Assembly (NCBI RefSeq): GCF_003315415.1
Contig: NZ_QNSB01000002.1
Location: 186,001 to 250,000 of the forward strand
Length of the DNA stretch: 64,000 nt
DNA from: Brevibacterium sanguinis
GTDB taxonomy: Bacteria > Actinomycetota > Actinomycetes > Actinomycetales > Brevibacteriaceae
Reading direction: 5' to 3'
This document shows, one piece after another, positions 7,790 through 16,387 of this stretch; the stretch's first letter is position 1; each line of letters opens with the position of its first letter. The notes beneath the pieces are model-generated. The model was not told the DNA's origin and searched no databases. It saw nothing but the letters and a program-made list of their open reading frames with translations. Made by a program: the position numbers and the translations under genes.

Positions 7790-8943
7790 CAGGCCTCACC
7801 CGCATCGGCGAACGAGGCGTGGTAGGCCCTGAACTGCTCCCGCTCCTCCTCGACGAGGGGGTGCGGCTCGGCGAGGACATGGGCGAACATCTCCTCGGGA
7901 GCGGGGTCCTCCATCGTCATGCAGTTGTGGCGGATGCGTGCGGCCAGGGTGTCGGCCTCGGCGTCGACCTCGGCGAAGAACTCGTCGTCGGTGTCGGTGT
8001 GCTTGTCGAGGTAGGCCCTGAGGCGGGTGATGGGGTCCCGGTCCTCCCAGATCTCCTCTTCGGCCCGGTCGCGGTACTTGGTCGGGTCGTCGGCGGTGGT
8101 GTGGGCACCGCGGCGGTAGGTGAAGGCCTCGATGAGCATCGGGCCGTTCCCGGAGCGGACGGAGTCGAGGCTGGCGCGGGCGACGGAGTACATGGCGATG
8201 ATGTCGTTGCCGTCGACGCGGATGCCGGGGACGCCGAATCCCTCGCCGCGCTTGCACAGGGGTGCCGCGGTCTGGACGTGCGTGGGTTCGGAGATCGCCC
8301 ATTGGTTGTTCTGGCAGAAGAAGAGGACGGGGGCGTGGAATGCTCCCGCGAAGGTCAGCGCTTCGGAGACGTCTCCCTGAGAGCTCGCGCCGTCGCCGAA
8401 GCAGGCGATCGCGACCGTGTCGCGCTCGGGATCGCCGGTGCCGACGTCACCGTCGAGGGCGACGCCCATCGCGTACCCGGTGGCGTGCAGGGTCTGCGAG
8501 CCGATGACGATCGTGTAGGTGTGGAAGCGGTGCTCCTGCGGGTCCCATCCGCCATGGTTCTGACCACGGAAGATGCCGAGGAGGGTTTCGGGTTCGACGC
8601 CGCGGGTGTAGGCCAGTCCGTGCTCGCGGTAGGTGGGGAACACGAAGTCCTGGGGGCGGGCGGCCCTGCCCATCCCGATCTGGGCGGCCTCCTGGCCGAA
8701 CAGCGGAGCCCAGAGGCCGAGCTGCCCCTGACGCTGGAGAGCTGAGCCCTCGGAGTCGATGCGGCGCACCAGGACCATGTCCCGGTAGAACCCCCGCAGG
8801 TCCTCGTCGGTGAGTTCCGCCGCGAAGGCGTCATATTCGCCCGAGGCGACGCGGTTGCCGTCTTCGGTGAGCATCTGGATCATCCGAGGTTCCGAGGACT
8901 GACTGTGGGCAGTCCCGGCTCCCACTGAAATGTTGGAGGTCAT
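7789..8943 (-). CDS. 2-oxoacid dehydrogenase E1 component, alpha subunit
   Basis: A 384-residue thiamine-diphosphate-binding subunit that decarboxylates the 2-oxoacid and passes the acyl group to E2. The ThDP motif is visible as CFGDGASSQGDVSEAL followed by FFCQNNQWAIS. PTYREHGLAYTRG and GSQTLHATGYAMG are typical of the family. I chose ATG 8943 because GGAGAAC lies just upstream; a longer in-frame start near 9096 has no such site and adds an arginine-rich, non-conserved leader. First gene of the three-gene operon. Confidence 0.93.
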   Translation of the reverse strand: MTSNISVGAGTAHSQSSEPRMIQMLTEDGNRVASGEYDAFAAELTDEDLRGFYRDMVLVRRIDSEGSALQRQGQLGLWAPLFGQEAAQIGMGRAARPQDFVFPTYREHGLAYTRGVEPETLLGIFRGQNHGGWDPQEHRFHTYTIVIGSQTLHATGYAMGVALDGDVGTGDPERDTVAIACFGDGASSQGDVSEALTFAGAFHAPVLFFCQNNQWAISEPTHVQTAAPLCKRGEGFGVPGIRVDGNDIIAMYSVARASLDSVRSGNGPMLIEAFTYRRGAHTTADDPTKYRDRAEEEIWEDRDPITRLRAYLDKHTDTDDEFFAEVDAEADTLAARIRHNCMTMEDPAPEEMFAHVLAEPHPLVEEEREQFRAYHASFADAGEA

Positions 8944-9304
8944 TTCAGTTCTCCTTCGTTCAAGGTCCAACAGCGCCGGAGGTGACCAGCGGTGGACTCG
9001 CTGCTTCGGGCCGATGACTCTGGTGGGAGTCCTCGCCCTTGAGTGATGAGTTTCACAGGTATGACTACGATAACGAATCCCTCTGCTGGGCGCCACATCG
9101 ACGGGTGCGAGGTGGTCTGGTCGCTCTCAGCCTAGGGGTCGAATGACACCCGTGTACTCTTCGGCCAAAGGCCCGGTGGGCGAATTGTCGATCCCGGCCG
9201 AGTTGCGTGGGCGTCCGACCAACGTACTTCCGATCACCGCGGTCCCGACGATCGCCGCCGCGACGGGACTTCCTCACCGAGGCGACCGTGCCTGCCCCGT
9301 GTGC
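8944..9304. other. Intergenic region upstream of the E1alpha gene
   Basis: About 360 bp between the end of the minus-strand hydrolase gene and the E1alpha start. It must contain the operon promoter for E1alpha-E1beta-E2. An AT-richer patch around 9050-9080 is the likeliest promoter position, but I cannot define -35/-10 elements with confidence. No coding frame, tRNA or strong hairpin is supported. Confidence 0.4.
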
Positions 9305-10822
9305 TCAGCTGCGTTTGCGTCTTCCCTGGTAGTCCTTGGTGTCGCTGATCGTCCCGGAGAAGAACCCCGCGTTCGCCGAGGTGAATCTCCGCAGGTCCGG
9401 GTGGCCGGCACGAACCATGAGTCCGATCGACGCCGTGTACGCGGCGGAGGAATGCGCCGCTCCCGCCGAGGCGAACATCGCGTCGAGTTCGGCCGCGGAC
9501 TTCTCGGAGAGGTGCGGGGCGCGCCGGAGTTCGTCGGGGTCGTAGTCGACGGTGACCGTCGACCAGTTGTCCCGGCCCGGGTTCTCGTCGCCGTCGAGGT
9601 CGGGGACGAGGTCCTGCTCGTGCTCGATGGAGAGCACGTCGACGCCCTCGGCCACGGCGAAGTCGGAGATCGGCGCCCCGACGGTGAGCAGCGCGGTGAC
9701 GTTGACATCGGCGAGGAAGGCGGGGTCCGCCGCCAGGGACCCCGCGGTGATCCCGCCCTGGGAGTAGCCGACGAGCATGACCTCGTCCTCGGGCCCGATT
9801 CCCGCATCCGCGATCGCCTGCCGGACCATCTCCCTCATCACCGTGTCGTGGCCGGCCATCCCCTCGACGTTCGTCGTCAGGTCGGTGGTGTTCTCCCCGG
9901 GTTCCGGGGACCAGTCGGTGGTGGCGGGAACGTAGACGATGTAGCGGGTGGCGCCGTCGGGTGAGACCACCTCCTCGATGCGCACCTGGCCCGAGTCGAC
10001 GCCTCGGTGGCAGGCGGCCTCCCGGCGGTAGAGCTCTTCGATGTCCCGCGGCGGGCGCTCATGGGCTGGGGTGATCCCCGGCGCCCGCCACACCTCGACA
10101 TCGGAGGGGAGGAGGAGGCCGAAGGCCGTCGCGCCCGCGAGCACCCACGCCGTCATCGAGGTCGAGTCGTGCGGCCACAGGGTGTGCCCGTCCTCCGAAT
10201 CGAGGAGGACCGGGGGCAGGCCGATGACGCCGGCGACGAACCCGGGCAGGACATGTTCGATGGCGGCTCCCGTGAGGTCCGAGTTCTCGAACACGAATGC
10301 GACGAGGTCCTCCTTCACCTCGGCGGCGGTCCGGTCGAGGTCGATGCCGAAGCGTCGGGCGACGACGTCGTCGAGACCTGTGGCGTCGACGATCCGGCCG
10401 GCGGCGTAGGCGGGAACGCCGACGGCGATCGCCGTGGGGACGAGCACCGGGAGGCTGAGGGCGAAGGCGCGTCCCGCGGCGTATCCGAAGAAGTCGAACA
10501 GCCCGCCGAACACCTCGCTGATGCCCCGTTCGGCCTGCCGGTAGAGCGCGGCCGCCGAGCGGACCGCGAGGATCGTGGCCTCGAGCTCGATGAGGACCAC
10601 CGCGGCCTGCTCGTGGAGGAGGACGCGGCGGGCGTCGAGGTTGAGCGCCGTGACCGGTACGGGCACCTGTGTGAGGAGAGTGGCCAGGTCGAGGTCGGCG
10701 AGGGTTCCCTCGGCGAGCAGGTCATCGATCCTCCCGGTGATCCTGCGCAGGCCGGTCGCGCTGAGATCGGCGCGGTCATCGACGCGCAGGAATGTGCCGC
10801 CGTGGCTGCGGGTGGCGATCAT
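9305..10822 (-). CDS. Alpha/beta hydrolase with helical N-terminal region
   Basis: A 505-residue protein. The C-terminal half has a serine-hydrolase nucleophile elbow GYSQGG (Ser about 352) preceded by the strand EVMLV. HEQDLVPDLDGDENP downstream is a candidate for the acid/histidine end of a lipase/cutinase-like triad. The N-terminal 200 residues are helix-rich with hydrophobic stretches (FALSLPVLVPTAIAVGVPAY), suggesting membrane association or a WXG/LXG-like helical module. I chose ATG 10822 (MIATRSHGG), since the upstream residues are low-complexity. It is third in an operon after a WXG-like 81-aa protein and an unknown protein. The natural substrate is unknown; lipid or ester hydrolysis is an inference. 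Confidence 0.75.
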   Translation of the reverse strand: MIATRSHGGTFLRVDDRADLSATGLRRITGRIDDLLAEGTLADLDLATLLTQVPVPVTALNLDARRVLLHEQAAVVLIELEATILAVRSAAALYRQAERGISEVFGGLFDFFGYAAGRAFALSLPVLVPTAIAVGVPAYAAGRIVDATGLDDVVARRFGIDLDRTAAEVKEDLVAFVFENSDLTGAAIEHVLPGFVAGVIGLPPVLLDSEDGHTLWPHDSTSMTAWVLAGATAFGLLLPSDVEVWRAPGITPAHERPPRDIEELYRREAACHRGVDSGQVRIEEVVSPDGATRYIVYVPATTDWSPEPGENTTDLTTNVEGMAGHDTVMREMVRQAIADAGIGPEDEVMLVGYSQGGITAGSLAADPAFLADVNVTALLTVGAPISDFAVAEGVDVLSIEHEQDLVPDLDGDENPGRDNWSTVTVDYDPDELRRAPHLSEKSAAELDAMFASAGAAHSSAAYTASIGLMVRAGHPDLRRFTSANAGFFSGTISDTKDYQGRRKRS

Positions 10823-10836
10823 CGTCGGGTCCCCCT

Positions 10837-10890
10837 CGTGTCGGTGGCGGTCACGTCCCTGCGCGTGTCGGTGGCGGTCATGTCCCTGCG
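10837..10890. repeat. Tandem 27-bp direct repeat at a gene junction
   Basis: CGTGTCGGTGGCGGTCACGT plus CCCTGCG (10837-10863) is followed immediately by the same 27 bp with one C-to-T change (10864-10890). The second copy includes the last codons and stop of the 10878-11756 gene. The first lies in the spacer before the hydrolase start. It looks like a recent local duplication that lengthened the intergenic spacer. Confidence 0.9.
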
Positions 10891-11756
10891 CGGGCGGAGA
10901 TGAGGAGGAGACCGGCGAGGACCGAGGCGAGAAGTGCCCGGACGGCGTGGTCGCCCGCCTCGACCTCCCCGTCGGCACGGATCCCCGCGCTGTCCCTGCG
11001 CAGCCGGGATCGCATCCAGCGCCCGCCCCGCCTGAGGAGGAACTCCATCTGCGCACTGCCGCCGACATGGACGGAGGTGAGGGTGAGAACGCAGTCGGCC
11101 TCGATGAGACCGGCGAGGTCCTCGACGGTCGAGGCGAGTTCATCGGTCCTCAGCCGCCGCAGCAGCTGGAACGCCGCCATCTGCTCGAACTCGGCACCGC
11201 GCAGCACGAGGATCGACAAGGCGGTGGCCTCGCGCACTGCGCACTCGAGGTGGACGACGGCGGCGCCGGAGCTGATGACGATGGTCAGTCGTGCGTCGGC
11301 CCGTCCGAACTCGGCGGCGAACCCCGTGAGCCAGGCGGTGAGGACATCGGGGCCGCGCTTCTGCTGCGGGTCGGGCGGCGTCGACAGCAGGTTCACGGGT
11401 GACTGCAGTTCTGCGGCCTGCCGTCCCCCGCAGACGGACGCGGGAACCGCCCCGGTCGCGGGAGCCGTCCCGGACGCGGGAGCCGCCTCGGTCGAGGATC
11501 CTGTCCCGGTGGAGCGTCCTGCCTCGGTCGATGGTTCTGTCCCAGTGGATGGTCCTGTGTGGGTGGAGCGTCCTGAGGCATCCGGTGCCGGTCGCGGCCG
11601 CATCTCCACCGGCCACAGGAGCCTGAGTCGTTCGGGCAGCCTGACGATCCGCGGCAGGTCGACGGCGATCCACTTCGCCGCGGACCCCGGACTCCCCACG
11701 CTGTCTCCCTCCGGTCCCGCACTGCTGTCCGCCATGTCCCCCACCCTGTTCGTCAT
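10878..11756 (-). CDS. Hypothetical protein with Ser/Thr/Gly/Pro-rich repeat linker
   Basis: A 292-residue protein of unknown function. Residues about 60-105 are a low-complexity segment built from imperfect repeats (STHTGPSTGTEPSTEAG and similar). The C-terminal 160 residues form an alpha/beta domain (RLTIVISSGAAVVHLECAVRE, LRRLRTDELASTVEDLAGLI) with a hydrophobic C-terminus (ALLASVLAGLLLI) that could anchor it in the membrane. The ATG at 11756 overlaps the upstream WXG-like gene by four bases (ATGA), so the two are coupled; MADSSAG seven codons later is an alternative start. The C-terminal part is reminiscent of ESX-associated EspG-like proteins in size and position only, not by motif. Confidence 0.65.
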   Translation of the reverse strand: MTNRVGDMADSSAGPEGDSVGSPGSAAKWIAVDLPRIVRLPERLRLLWPVEMRPRPAPDASGRSTHTGPSTGTEPSTEAGRSTGTGSSTEAAPASGTAPATGAVPASVCGGRQAAELQSPVNLLSTPPDPQQKRGPDVLTAWLTGFAAEFGRADARLTIVISSGAAVVHLECAVREATALSILVLRGAEFEQMAAFQLLRRLRTDELASTVEDLAGLIEADCVLTLTSVHVGGSAQMEFLLRRGGRWMRSRLRRDSAGIRADGEVEAGDHAVRALLASVLAGLLLISARAGT

Positions 11757-11998
11757 ATCTGGAGCCGCCCTCCCACTGACACGACCTGCAGGTGCAGGTC
11801 GTAGGCCTCGGCGAGGTCGTCGGCTCTGTCGGCGAGCACGGCGATCGAGCCGGACAGGCCCCCGAGCCTCTCATGGAGGAGCCGGCCGGCGGGGGACTCC
11901 CAGACGTCGATCTCGCGGCATTCCTGGGCCAGGGATCTCAGGTCGTTCGCACGCCGATGCCACTCGTCGCGATTGCGTGCCAGTTCGTCGGTGATCAT
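11753..11998 (-). CDS. Small WXG100-like helical protein
   Basis: An 81-residue protein predicted as two helices around VWESPAGRLLHERL, which resembles the WxG turn of WXG100/ESX secretion substrates, with Ser in place of Gly. It starts at ATG 11998 with GGGAAGG just upstream and ends in an ATGA overlap with the next gene. It heads the three-gene set with the unknown repeat protein and the alpha/beta hydrolase. WXG-like size, heptad pattern and operon position suggest a secretion partner or toxin-chaperone role. That is an inference: no type VII secretion ATPase (EccC) lies in the window. Confidence 0.65.
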   Translation of the reverse strand: MITDELARNRDEWHRRANDLRSLAQECREIDVWESPAGRLLHERLGGLSGSIAVLADRADDLAEAYDLHLQVVSVGGRLQI

Positions 11999-12250
11999 TC
12001 GCCTTCCCGCGCTCTCGACGCCGCTCCCCTCCGGCCTGCGGCGTCGGCTCGTCACTGCCCTCGAGTGGACCCAGAGTAGGCAGACGGTCAGCACAGGGGA
12101 ACCTCCGCGGCAGGGCCTGTGGAAACGCCGCCGGCGTCCACAGCCCTGACGCACCGCAGTGGCGGCCGAGTCCACAGCATCACGCGCACGAGTCACCGTC
12201 CCGCGTCGCAGGCGGTCGGCCACCCGATCGGGGCATGAGAAAATGGGGGC

Positions 12251-13681
12251 ATGCCGACTGTTTCTCTTGCCGAAGTCTCGCCCGCCCTCGCTCTCGGACC
12301 GCTCGACGGCCGCTATCGCAAGGACACCGCCGACCTCATCGATCACCTCTCGGAGGCGGCGCTCAACCGGAACCGGATCGTCGTCGAGGTGGAATGGTTC
12401 ATCCACCTCGCCCAGAACTCCGTCATCCCCGGCGTCCGCTCGCTGAGCGCGGACGAGGTGGCCCGTCTCCGGGCCTTCGCGGAGGGCTTCGACGCGGAGA
12501 CCATCTCGACGCTCGCCGCCCACGAGGCCGTCACCGTCCACGACGTCAAGGCGGTCGAGTACACAATCAAGGAAGCACTGGTCGAGATCGGCGCCGAGGA
12601 TCTCAGCGAGCTCGTCCACTTCTGCTGCACGTCCGAGGACATCAACAACCTGTCGTGGGCACTGGGCATCAAGGGGGCGACGGAGCAGGTCTGGCTTCCC
12701 CGCGCGCGGGCGCTCATCGACTCCCTCGCCGACATCGCCGAGGAGCTGGCCGAGACTCCCCTCCTCTCCCACACTCACGGTCAGCCCGCCACTCCCTCGA
12801 CGATGGGGAAGGAGATCGCGGTCTTCGTCCACCGCCTGCGCCGCCAGTACGAGCGCATCAGGAACACGGAGTACCTCGGGAAGATCAACGGCGCGACCGG
12901 CACCTATTCGGCGCACCTCGCGGCCGTCCCCGGCGCGGATTGGCCGACGCTGGCCCGGACCTTCGTCGAGTGCAGCCTCGGGCTCACCTTCAATCCGCTG
13001 ACCACCCAGATCGAGTCCCATGACTGGAACGCGGAACTCTTCGCCGACATCGCCCGGTTCAATCGGATCGCCCACAACCTGGCGACGGACATGTGGACCT
13101 ACATCTCGATGAACTACTTCAAGCAGATCCCCGTCGCCGGTGCGACCGGGTCCTCGACGATGCCGCACAAGGTCAATCCGATCCGGTTCGAGAACGCCGA
13201 GGCGAACCTCGAGCTCTCGTGCGCCCTCCTCGACTCGCTCGCCTCGACGCTGGTCACCTCCCGGATGCAGCGCGACCTCACCGATTCGACCTCACAGCGC
13301 AACATCGGCGTCGCCTTCGGACATTCGGTGCTGGCGATGAACAACCTCGTCAAGGGCCTCGGACAGCTGGCCGTCAATGACGCCGTCCTGGCCGCGGACC
13401 TCGACTCGAACTGGGAGGTCCTCGGCGAGGCGATCCAGTCGGTCATGCGAGCCGCCGGCCTCCAGGGTGTGCCGGGCATGGAGAACCCCTACGAGAAGCT
13501 CAAGGAGCTGACCCGCGGCAAGCGCATCGGCGAGGACGATCTGCGCGAGTTCGTCGCCGGGCTGGGGCTGCCCGAGGCGGAGACCGAGCGCCTCACCGAA
13601 CTGACCCCGGCCGCCTACACCGGCGCCGCCGCCGAGCTGGCGCGGGCAGCCGTGGAGGACTGGAGAGTCGCGCAGAGCTGA
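12251..13681 (+). CDS. purB: Adenylosuccinate lyase
   Basis: A 476-residue enzyme of the fumarase/aspartase superfamily. It cleaves adenylosuccinate to AMP plus fumarate and SAICAR to AICAR plus fumarate in purine synthesis. The superfamily signature SSTMPHKVNPIRFENAE is at about residue 298. FCCTSEDINN and LLSHTHGQPATPSTMG (catalytic His) are the other conserved boxes. No Shine-Dalgarno is convincing at ATG 12251; GAAAAT lies 6 nt before it, so a leaderless transcript is possible. It is flanked by the divergent WXG-like operon and a convergent flavoprotein gene. Confidence 0.97.
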   Translation: MPTVSLAEVSPALALGPLDGRYRKDTADLIDHLSEAALNRNRIVVEVEWFIHLAQNSVIPGVRSLSADEVARLRAFAEGFDAETISTLAAHEAVTVHDVKAVEYTIKEALVEIGAEDLSELVHFCCTSEDINNLSWALGIKGATEQVWLPRARALIDSLADIAEELAETPLLSHTHGQPATPSTMGKEIAVFVHRLRRQYERIRNTEYLGKINGATGTYSAHLAAVPGADWPTLARTFVECSLGLTFNPLTTQIESHDWNAELFADIARFNRIAHNLATDMWTYISMNYFKQIPVAGATGSSTMPHKVNPIRFENAEANLELSCALLDSLASTLVTSRMQRDLTDSTSQRNIGVAFGHSVLAMNNLVKGLGQLAVNDAVLAADLDSNWEVLGEAIQSVMRAAGLQGVPGMENPYEKLKELTRGKRIGEDDLREFVAGLGLPEAETERLTELTPAAYTGAAAELARAAVEDWRVAQS

Positions 13682-13692
13682 CCGCGAGGCTC

Positions 13693-13712
13693 CCCGACAC
13701 CGGAACGTCGGG
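13693..13712. terminator. Hairpin between convergent purB and oxidoreductase genes
   Basis: CCCGAC (13693-13698) and GTCGGG (13707-13712) form a 6-bp GC-rich stem with an 8-base loop. It fills most of the 34-nt gap between the two stop codons. It could serve both genes; no U-tract follows. Confidence 0.5.
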
Positions 13713-13715
13713 TCC

Positions 13716-15059
13716 TCAGCGGCGTCCGAACAGGGAGTCGGTGTACCTGTTGCCGAACGTGGCGCGCGGATCGAGGGCGTCGCGCAGACTGCGGAACTCG
13801 TCGAACCGCGGGTAGATCTCCCGCAGTTCCTCGGGCCCCAGGGTGTGCATCTTGCCCCAGTGCGGGCGGCCCCCGTGGCTGCGGCAGATCCGCTCGACGA
13901 TGCGGAAGTACTCCTCGCAGTCCTCCTTGACGAAGCGGTGCACCGCGATGTACATCGATTCGCGTCCGCAGGCGGTCGACAGCGGGACGTCGTCGGCTGC
14001 CGCGGAGCGGACCTCGAGCGGGAATGAGATCCGCCAGCCGCGTGCGGCGATCGCGTCCCTGATCTCCCGGATCGCCGCCGGCCCCGCGTCGAGGGGAACC
14101 GCGTACTCCATCTCGTTGAACCTCACCCGCCGAGGCGTGACGAAGACATCGTGTCCCGGCGCCCGATAGGTCCGGTCGGAGACCGCCGCCTGCGCGAGCC
14201 GGTTGATCCGCGGGACGAGGGCCGGCATCGCCGCACCGAGCTCGCAGGCCAGGCGCAGCGCCCCGTTCTCCACCACTTCCTTGTCGAGGAAGGTGAGGAC
14301 GCGATTGCGGACCCCCGCCTCGGCGAGGTGAGCGGGAGCGGCGGCGCCGGCGGGCACACGGGTGTTCGTCTTCGTCAGCGCCGTCGTCGTGTGCGGGAAC
14401 CAGAAGAACTCGAAGTGATCGGCCGCGCGCATCTTCTCGACCAGGCCATCGAGGAGCTCGTCGAGGCCGGCGACGACCTCCTCGGCGATGAGGTCGAAGG
14501 CGGGGACGCACTGGAGTTCGATCTCGGTGATGATGCCGAGCGCCCCGAGGCTGACCCGGGCGAGATCGAATGCGTGCCTCTCGGCGGCCGGCCCGTCCGG
14601 GCTGAGTTTGCGGACGGCTCCGTCGGGGCCCATGAGCGTGAGCGCGGTGACGGTGCCCGCGAACCCGGTGAAGCCGAGCCCGGTGCCGTGGGTGCCGGTC
14701 GAGATCGCCCCGGCCAGGGCCTGCGGGTTGACGTCGCCCTGGTTGGCCAGGGCCAGTCCGTGGGGTCGCAGCAGCGTCGGGATGTCGCGCAGCCGGGTCC
14801 CGGCGTGGAAGCGCACCCGGGCGCTCGCCTCGTCGACGGCGACGATGCCGCTCAGCCGATCGAGGTTGACCATGACGTCGTCGCCGGCGGCGAGCGGGGT
14901 GAACGAGTGCCCCGCTCCGACGACGCGGATCCGCCCGCCGCGATCCGCGGTGCGGGCGACGAGTGCCCCGAGCTCCTCCGCCGAGGTGGGGCGGACGAAG
15001 GTGCGCGGGTGGGCGTGGATGTGGCCCGACCAGTTCCGGAATGTCTGTCGTGTCGGCAT
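13716..15059 (-). CDS. FAD-linked D-arabinono-1,4-lactone oxidase-like protein
   Basis: A 447-residue flavoprotein of the vanillyl-alcohol-oxidase superfamily. The N-terminal FAD-binding domain has VVGAGHSFTPLA (about 50) and NQGDVNPQALAGAISTGTHG. The C-terminal lactone-oxidase domain ends with HWGKMHTLGPEELREIYP, which contains the HWxK motif of aldonolactone oxidases. Likely chemistry is oxidation of a sugar lactone or polyol using FAD. The true substrate is unknown, because bacterial members include gulonolactone, arabinonolactone and alditol oxidases. ATG 15059 is preceded by GGAGAAGG. It starts 29 nt after the amino acid deaminase/aldolase gene on the same strand. Confidence 0.88.
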   Translation of the reverse strand: MPTRQTFRNWSGHIHAHPRTFVRPTSAEELGALVARTADRGGRIRVVGAGHSFTPLAAGDDVMVNLDRLSGIVAVDEASARVRFHAGTRLRDIPTLLRPHGLALANQGDVNPQALAGAISTGTHGTGLGFTGFAGTVTALTLMGPDGAVRKLSPDGPAAERHAFDLARVSLGALGIITEIELQCVPAFDLIAEEVVAGLDELLDGLVEKMRAADHFEFFWFPHTTTALTKTNTRVPAGAAAPAHLAEAGVRNRVLTFLDKEVVENGALRLACELGAAMPALVPRINRLAQAAVSDRTYRAPGHDVFVTPRRVRFNEMEYAVPLDAGPAAIREIRDAIAARGWRISFPLEVRSAAADDVPLSTACGRESMYIAVHRFVKEDCEEYFRIVERICRSHGGRPHWGKMHTLGPEELREIYPRFDEFRSLRDALDPRATFGNRYTDSLFGRR

Positions 15060-15088
15060 CTCTGTCCTTCTCCGTGCGGGGGACGGTC

Positions 15089-16336
15089 TCACAGCACCCA
15101 GCCGTGTCCGCGGTAGGTCGTCCACCGCTCGGCGATGCCCGCCCCGGAGACGACGAGGAACTGTCCGAAGTGCTCGGCGAGCTCCCCCGCCTTCGCGTGG
15201 CGGAACCAGACGAGGTCGCCGATCCCGAGGTCCTCGGCCCCAGGGCCGCGCAGCGGGGTCTGCACCTCTCCGGCGCCCTCGAGTACCGCGTAGTCGAGGC
15301 CGGGTGGCCAGGCGATCGTCGGCAGGCGGTCGGGTCCGGGGACTCCCGAGGCGATGAGTCCGCCCTTGAACACCGTCACCCAGCCGGGGCCGGGTCGGCG
15401 CACGACCGGTGTCGCGAAGTAGGCGGCGGGGCGGTGACGGAAGTGGGCATAGCCGTCGAAGAGCCCCGGGGCGAAGAGCCCGGAGCCGGCGGCGACCTCC
15501 GTCAGCGTGCCTTCGGCGGCGCTCGACTCGAGTGATCCCGTCCCGCCGCCGTTGACGAACTCGAGGTCGGCGACCTCCCGGACACGGGCGACGATGTCCT
15601 TCCGCCGCACCGTGAGCTCCCTGGCCGAGAGGGTCTGGAGGCGACGGACCGCCGCCCGGGCGGGCGACCTTCCGGCGTCGGCGGTGCCCGCGATCTGCCC
15701 TTCGTAGGACATCAGGCCGACGAGGTCGAATCCCGGCCGATCGACGACGTGGCGGGCCAGCGCCACGGCCGATTCGGCGTCGCGGATCGGTGACCGGCGG
15801 GCGCCGATGTGGAGGCGATCGCCCAGAAGCCCTTCGCCGAGGCGGTAGGAGGCGTCGATGTCGATGCAGATCCGCACCGCGTCCCCCGCCCTCGCGCCGT
15901 CCGCGCGTCCCGCCGCGCCGTCCGCTGCGTGACCGGACTCGCTGCCGTCCTCCCGTCGGACCTCGGCGATGAGCTCGAGGTGACGGGTGCTGTCGATCAT
16001 CAGGGTGATGGTCTGCCGGGCTTCCACGCTCGCGAGCAGCCGCCTCAGCGCCGACCGGTCGACGCTCGGATAGGCGACGACGATGTCCCGGATCCCCCGC
16101 TCGACGAGCATGAGGGCTTCGGGCAGCGAGTAGGCCAGCACCCCGGAGAACCCGGGCGCGGCGAGCGCCCGCTCGATCGCGGCCAGGACGCGCAGGGACT
16201 TCGAGGCGACGCGGATCGGCAGTCCGCCCGCCCGCTCGCTCAGCGCCCGGGCATTGGCGTCGAAGGCGTCGCGGTCGATGACGGCGACCGGCCCGTCGAC
16301 TCCGCGCAGAGCGTGACGCAGTTCACGATTGACCAT
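15089..16336 (-). CDS. PLP-dependent amino acid deaminase/aldolase (alanine racemase N-terminal fold)
   Basis: A 415-residue protein with an alanine-racemase-like PLP barrel followed by the C-terminal domain of D-serine dehydratase/D-threonine aldolase-type enzymes. The PLP lysine is in IRVASKSLRVL near residue 44. VNGGGTGSLE marks the phosphate-binding segment. The metal-site tail includes WFRHAKAGELAEHF and ends GHGWVL. It likely acts on D- or beta-hydroxy amino acids, but the substrate cannot be told from sequence. The ATG at 16336 lies 7 nt after a TAGACT -10 hexamer, with no Shine-Dalgarno, so it is probably leaderless. It forms an operon with the flavin oxidase. Confidence 0.85.
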   Translation of the reverse strand: MVNRELRHALRGVDGPVAVIDRDAFDANARALSERAGGLPIRVASKSLRVLAAIERALAAPGFSGVLAYSLPEALMLVERGIRDIVVAYPSVDRSALRRLLASVEARQTITLMIDSTRHLELIAEVRREDGSESGHAADGAAGRADGARAGDAVRICIDIDASYRLGEGLLGDRLHIGARRSPIRDAESAVALARHVVDRPGFDLVGLMSYEGQIAGTADAGRSPARAAVRRLQTLSARELTVRRKDIVARVREVADLEFVNGGGTGSLESSAAEGTLTEVAAGSGLFAPGLFDGYAHFRHRPAAYFATPVVRRPGPGWVTVFKGGLIASGVPGPDRLPTIAWPPGLDYAVLEGAGEVQTPLRGPGAEDLGIGDLVWFRHAKAGELAEHFGQFLVVSGAGIAERWTTYRGHGWVL

Positions 16337-16343
16337 GAGAGGT

Positions 16344-16349
16344 AGTCTA
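16344..16349 (-). promoter_or_regulatory. -10 hexamer for leaderless deaminase/aldolase mRNA
   Basis: TAGACT on the minus strand, seven bases before the ATG at 16336, places the predicted transcription start on or next to the start codon. A partial palindrome (CTAACCGGTAG, 16347-16357) overlaps it and could be an operator for this gene and the divergent aldehyde dehydrogenase. Confidence 0.55.
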
Positions 16350-16387
16350 ACCGGTAGGTAACTTGGTGCCTCACGATCGGAGAGACG

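Noticed and set aside
7789..9096. Longer E1alpha start at 9096
   Set aside because: It adds about 50 non-conserved Arg-rich residues without a ribosome-binding site; ATG 8943 has a clear GGAGAAC.
9143..9964. Plus-strand frame across the E1alpha/hydrolase gap
   Set aside because: Most of it is antisense to the hydrolase gene; the first 50 residues have no ribosome-binding site or family match.
11753..13168. 471-residue minus-strand frame overlapping purB
   Set aside because: Only its last 81 codons (from 11998) are a credible gene. The rest is antisense to purB.
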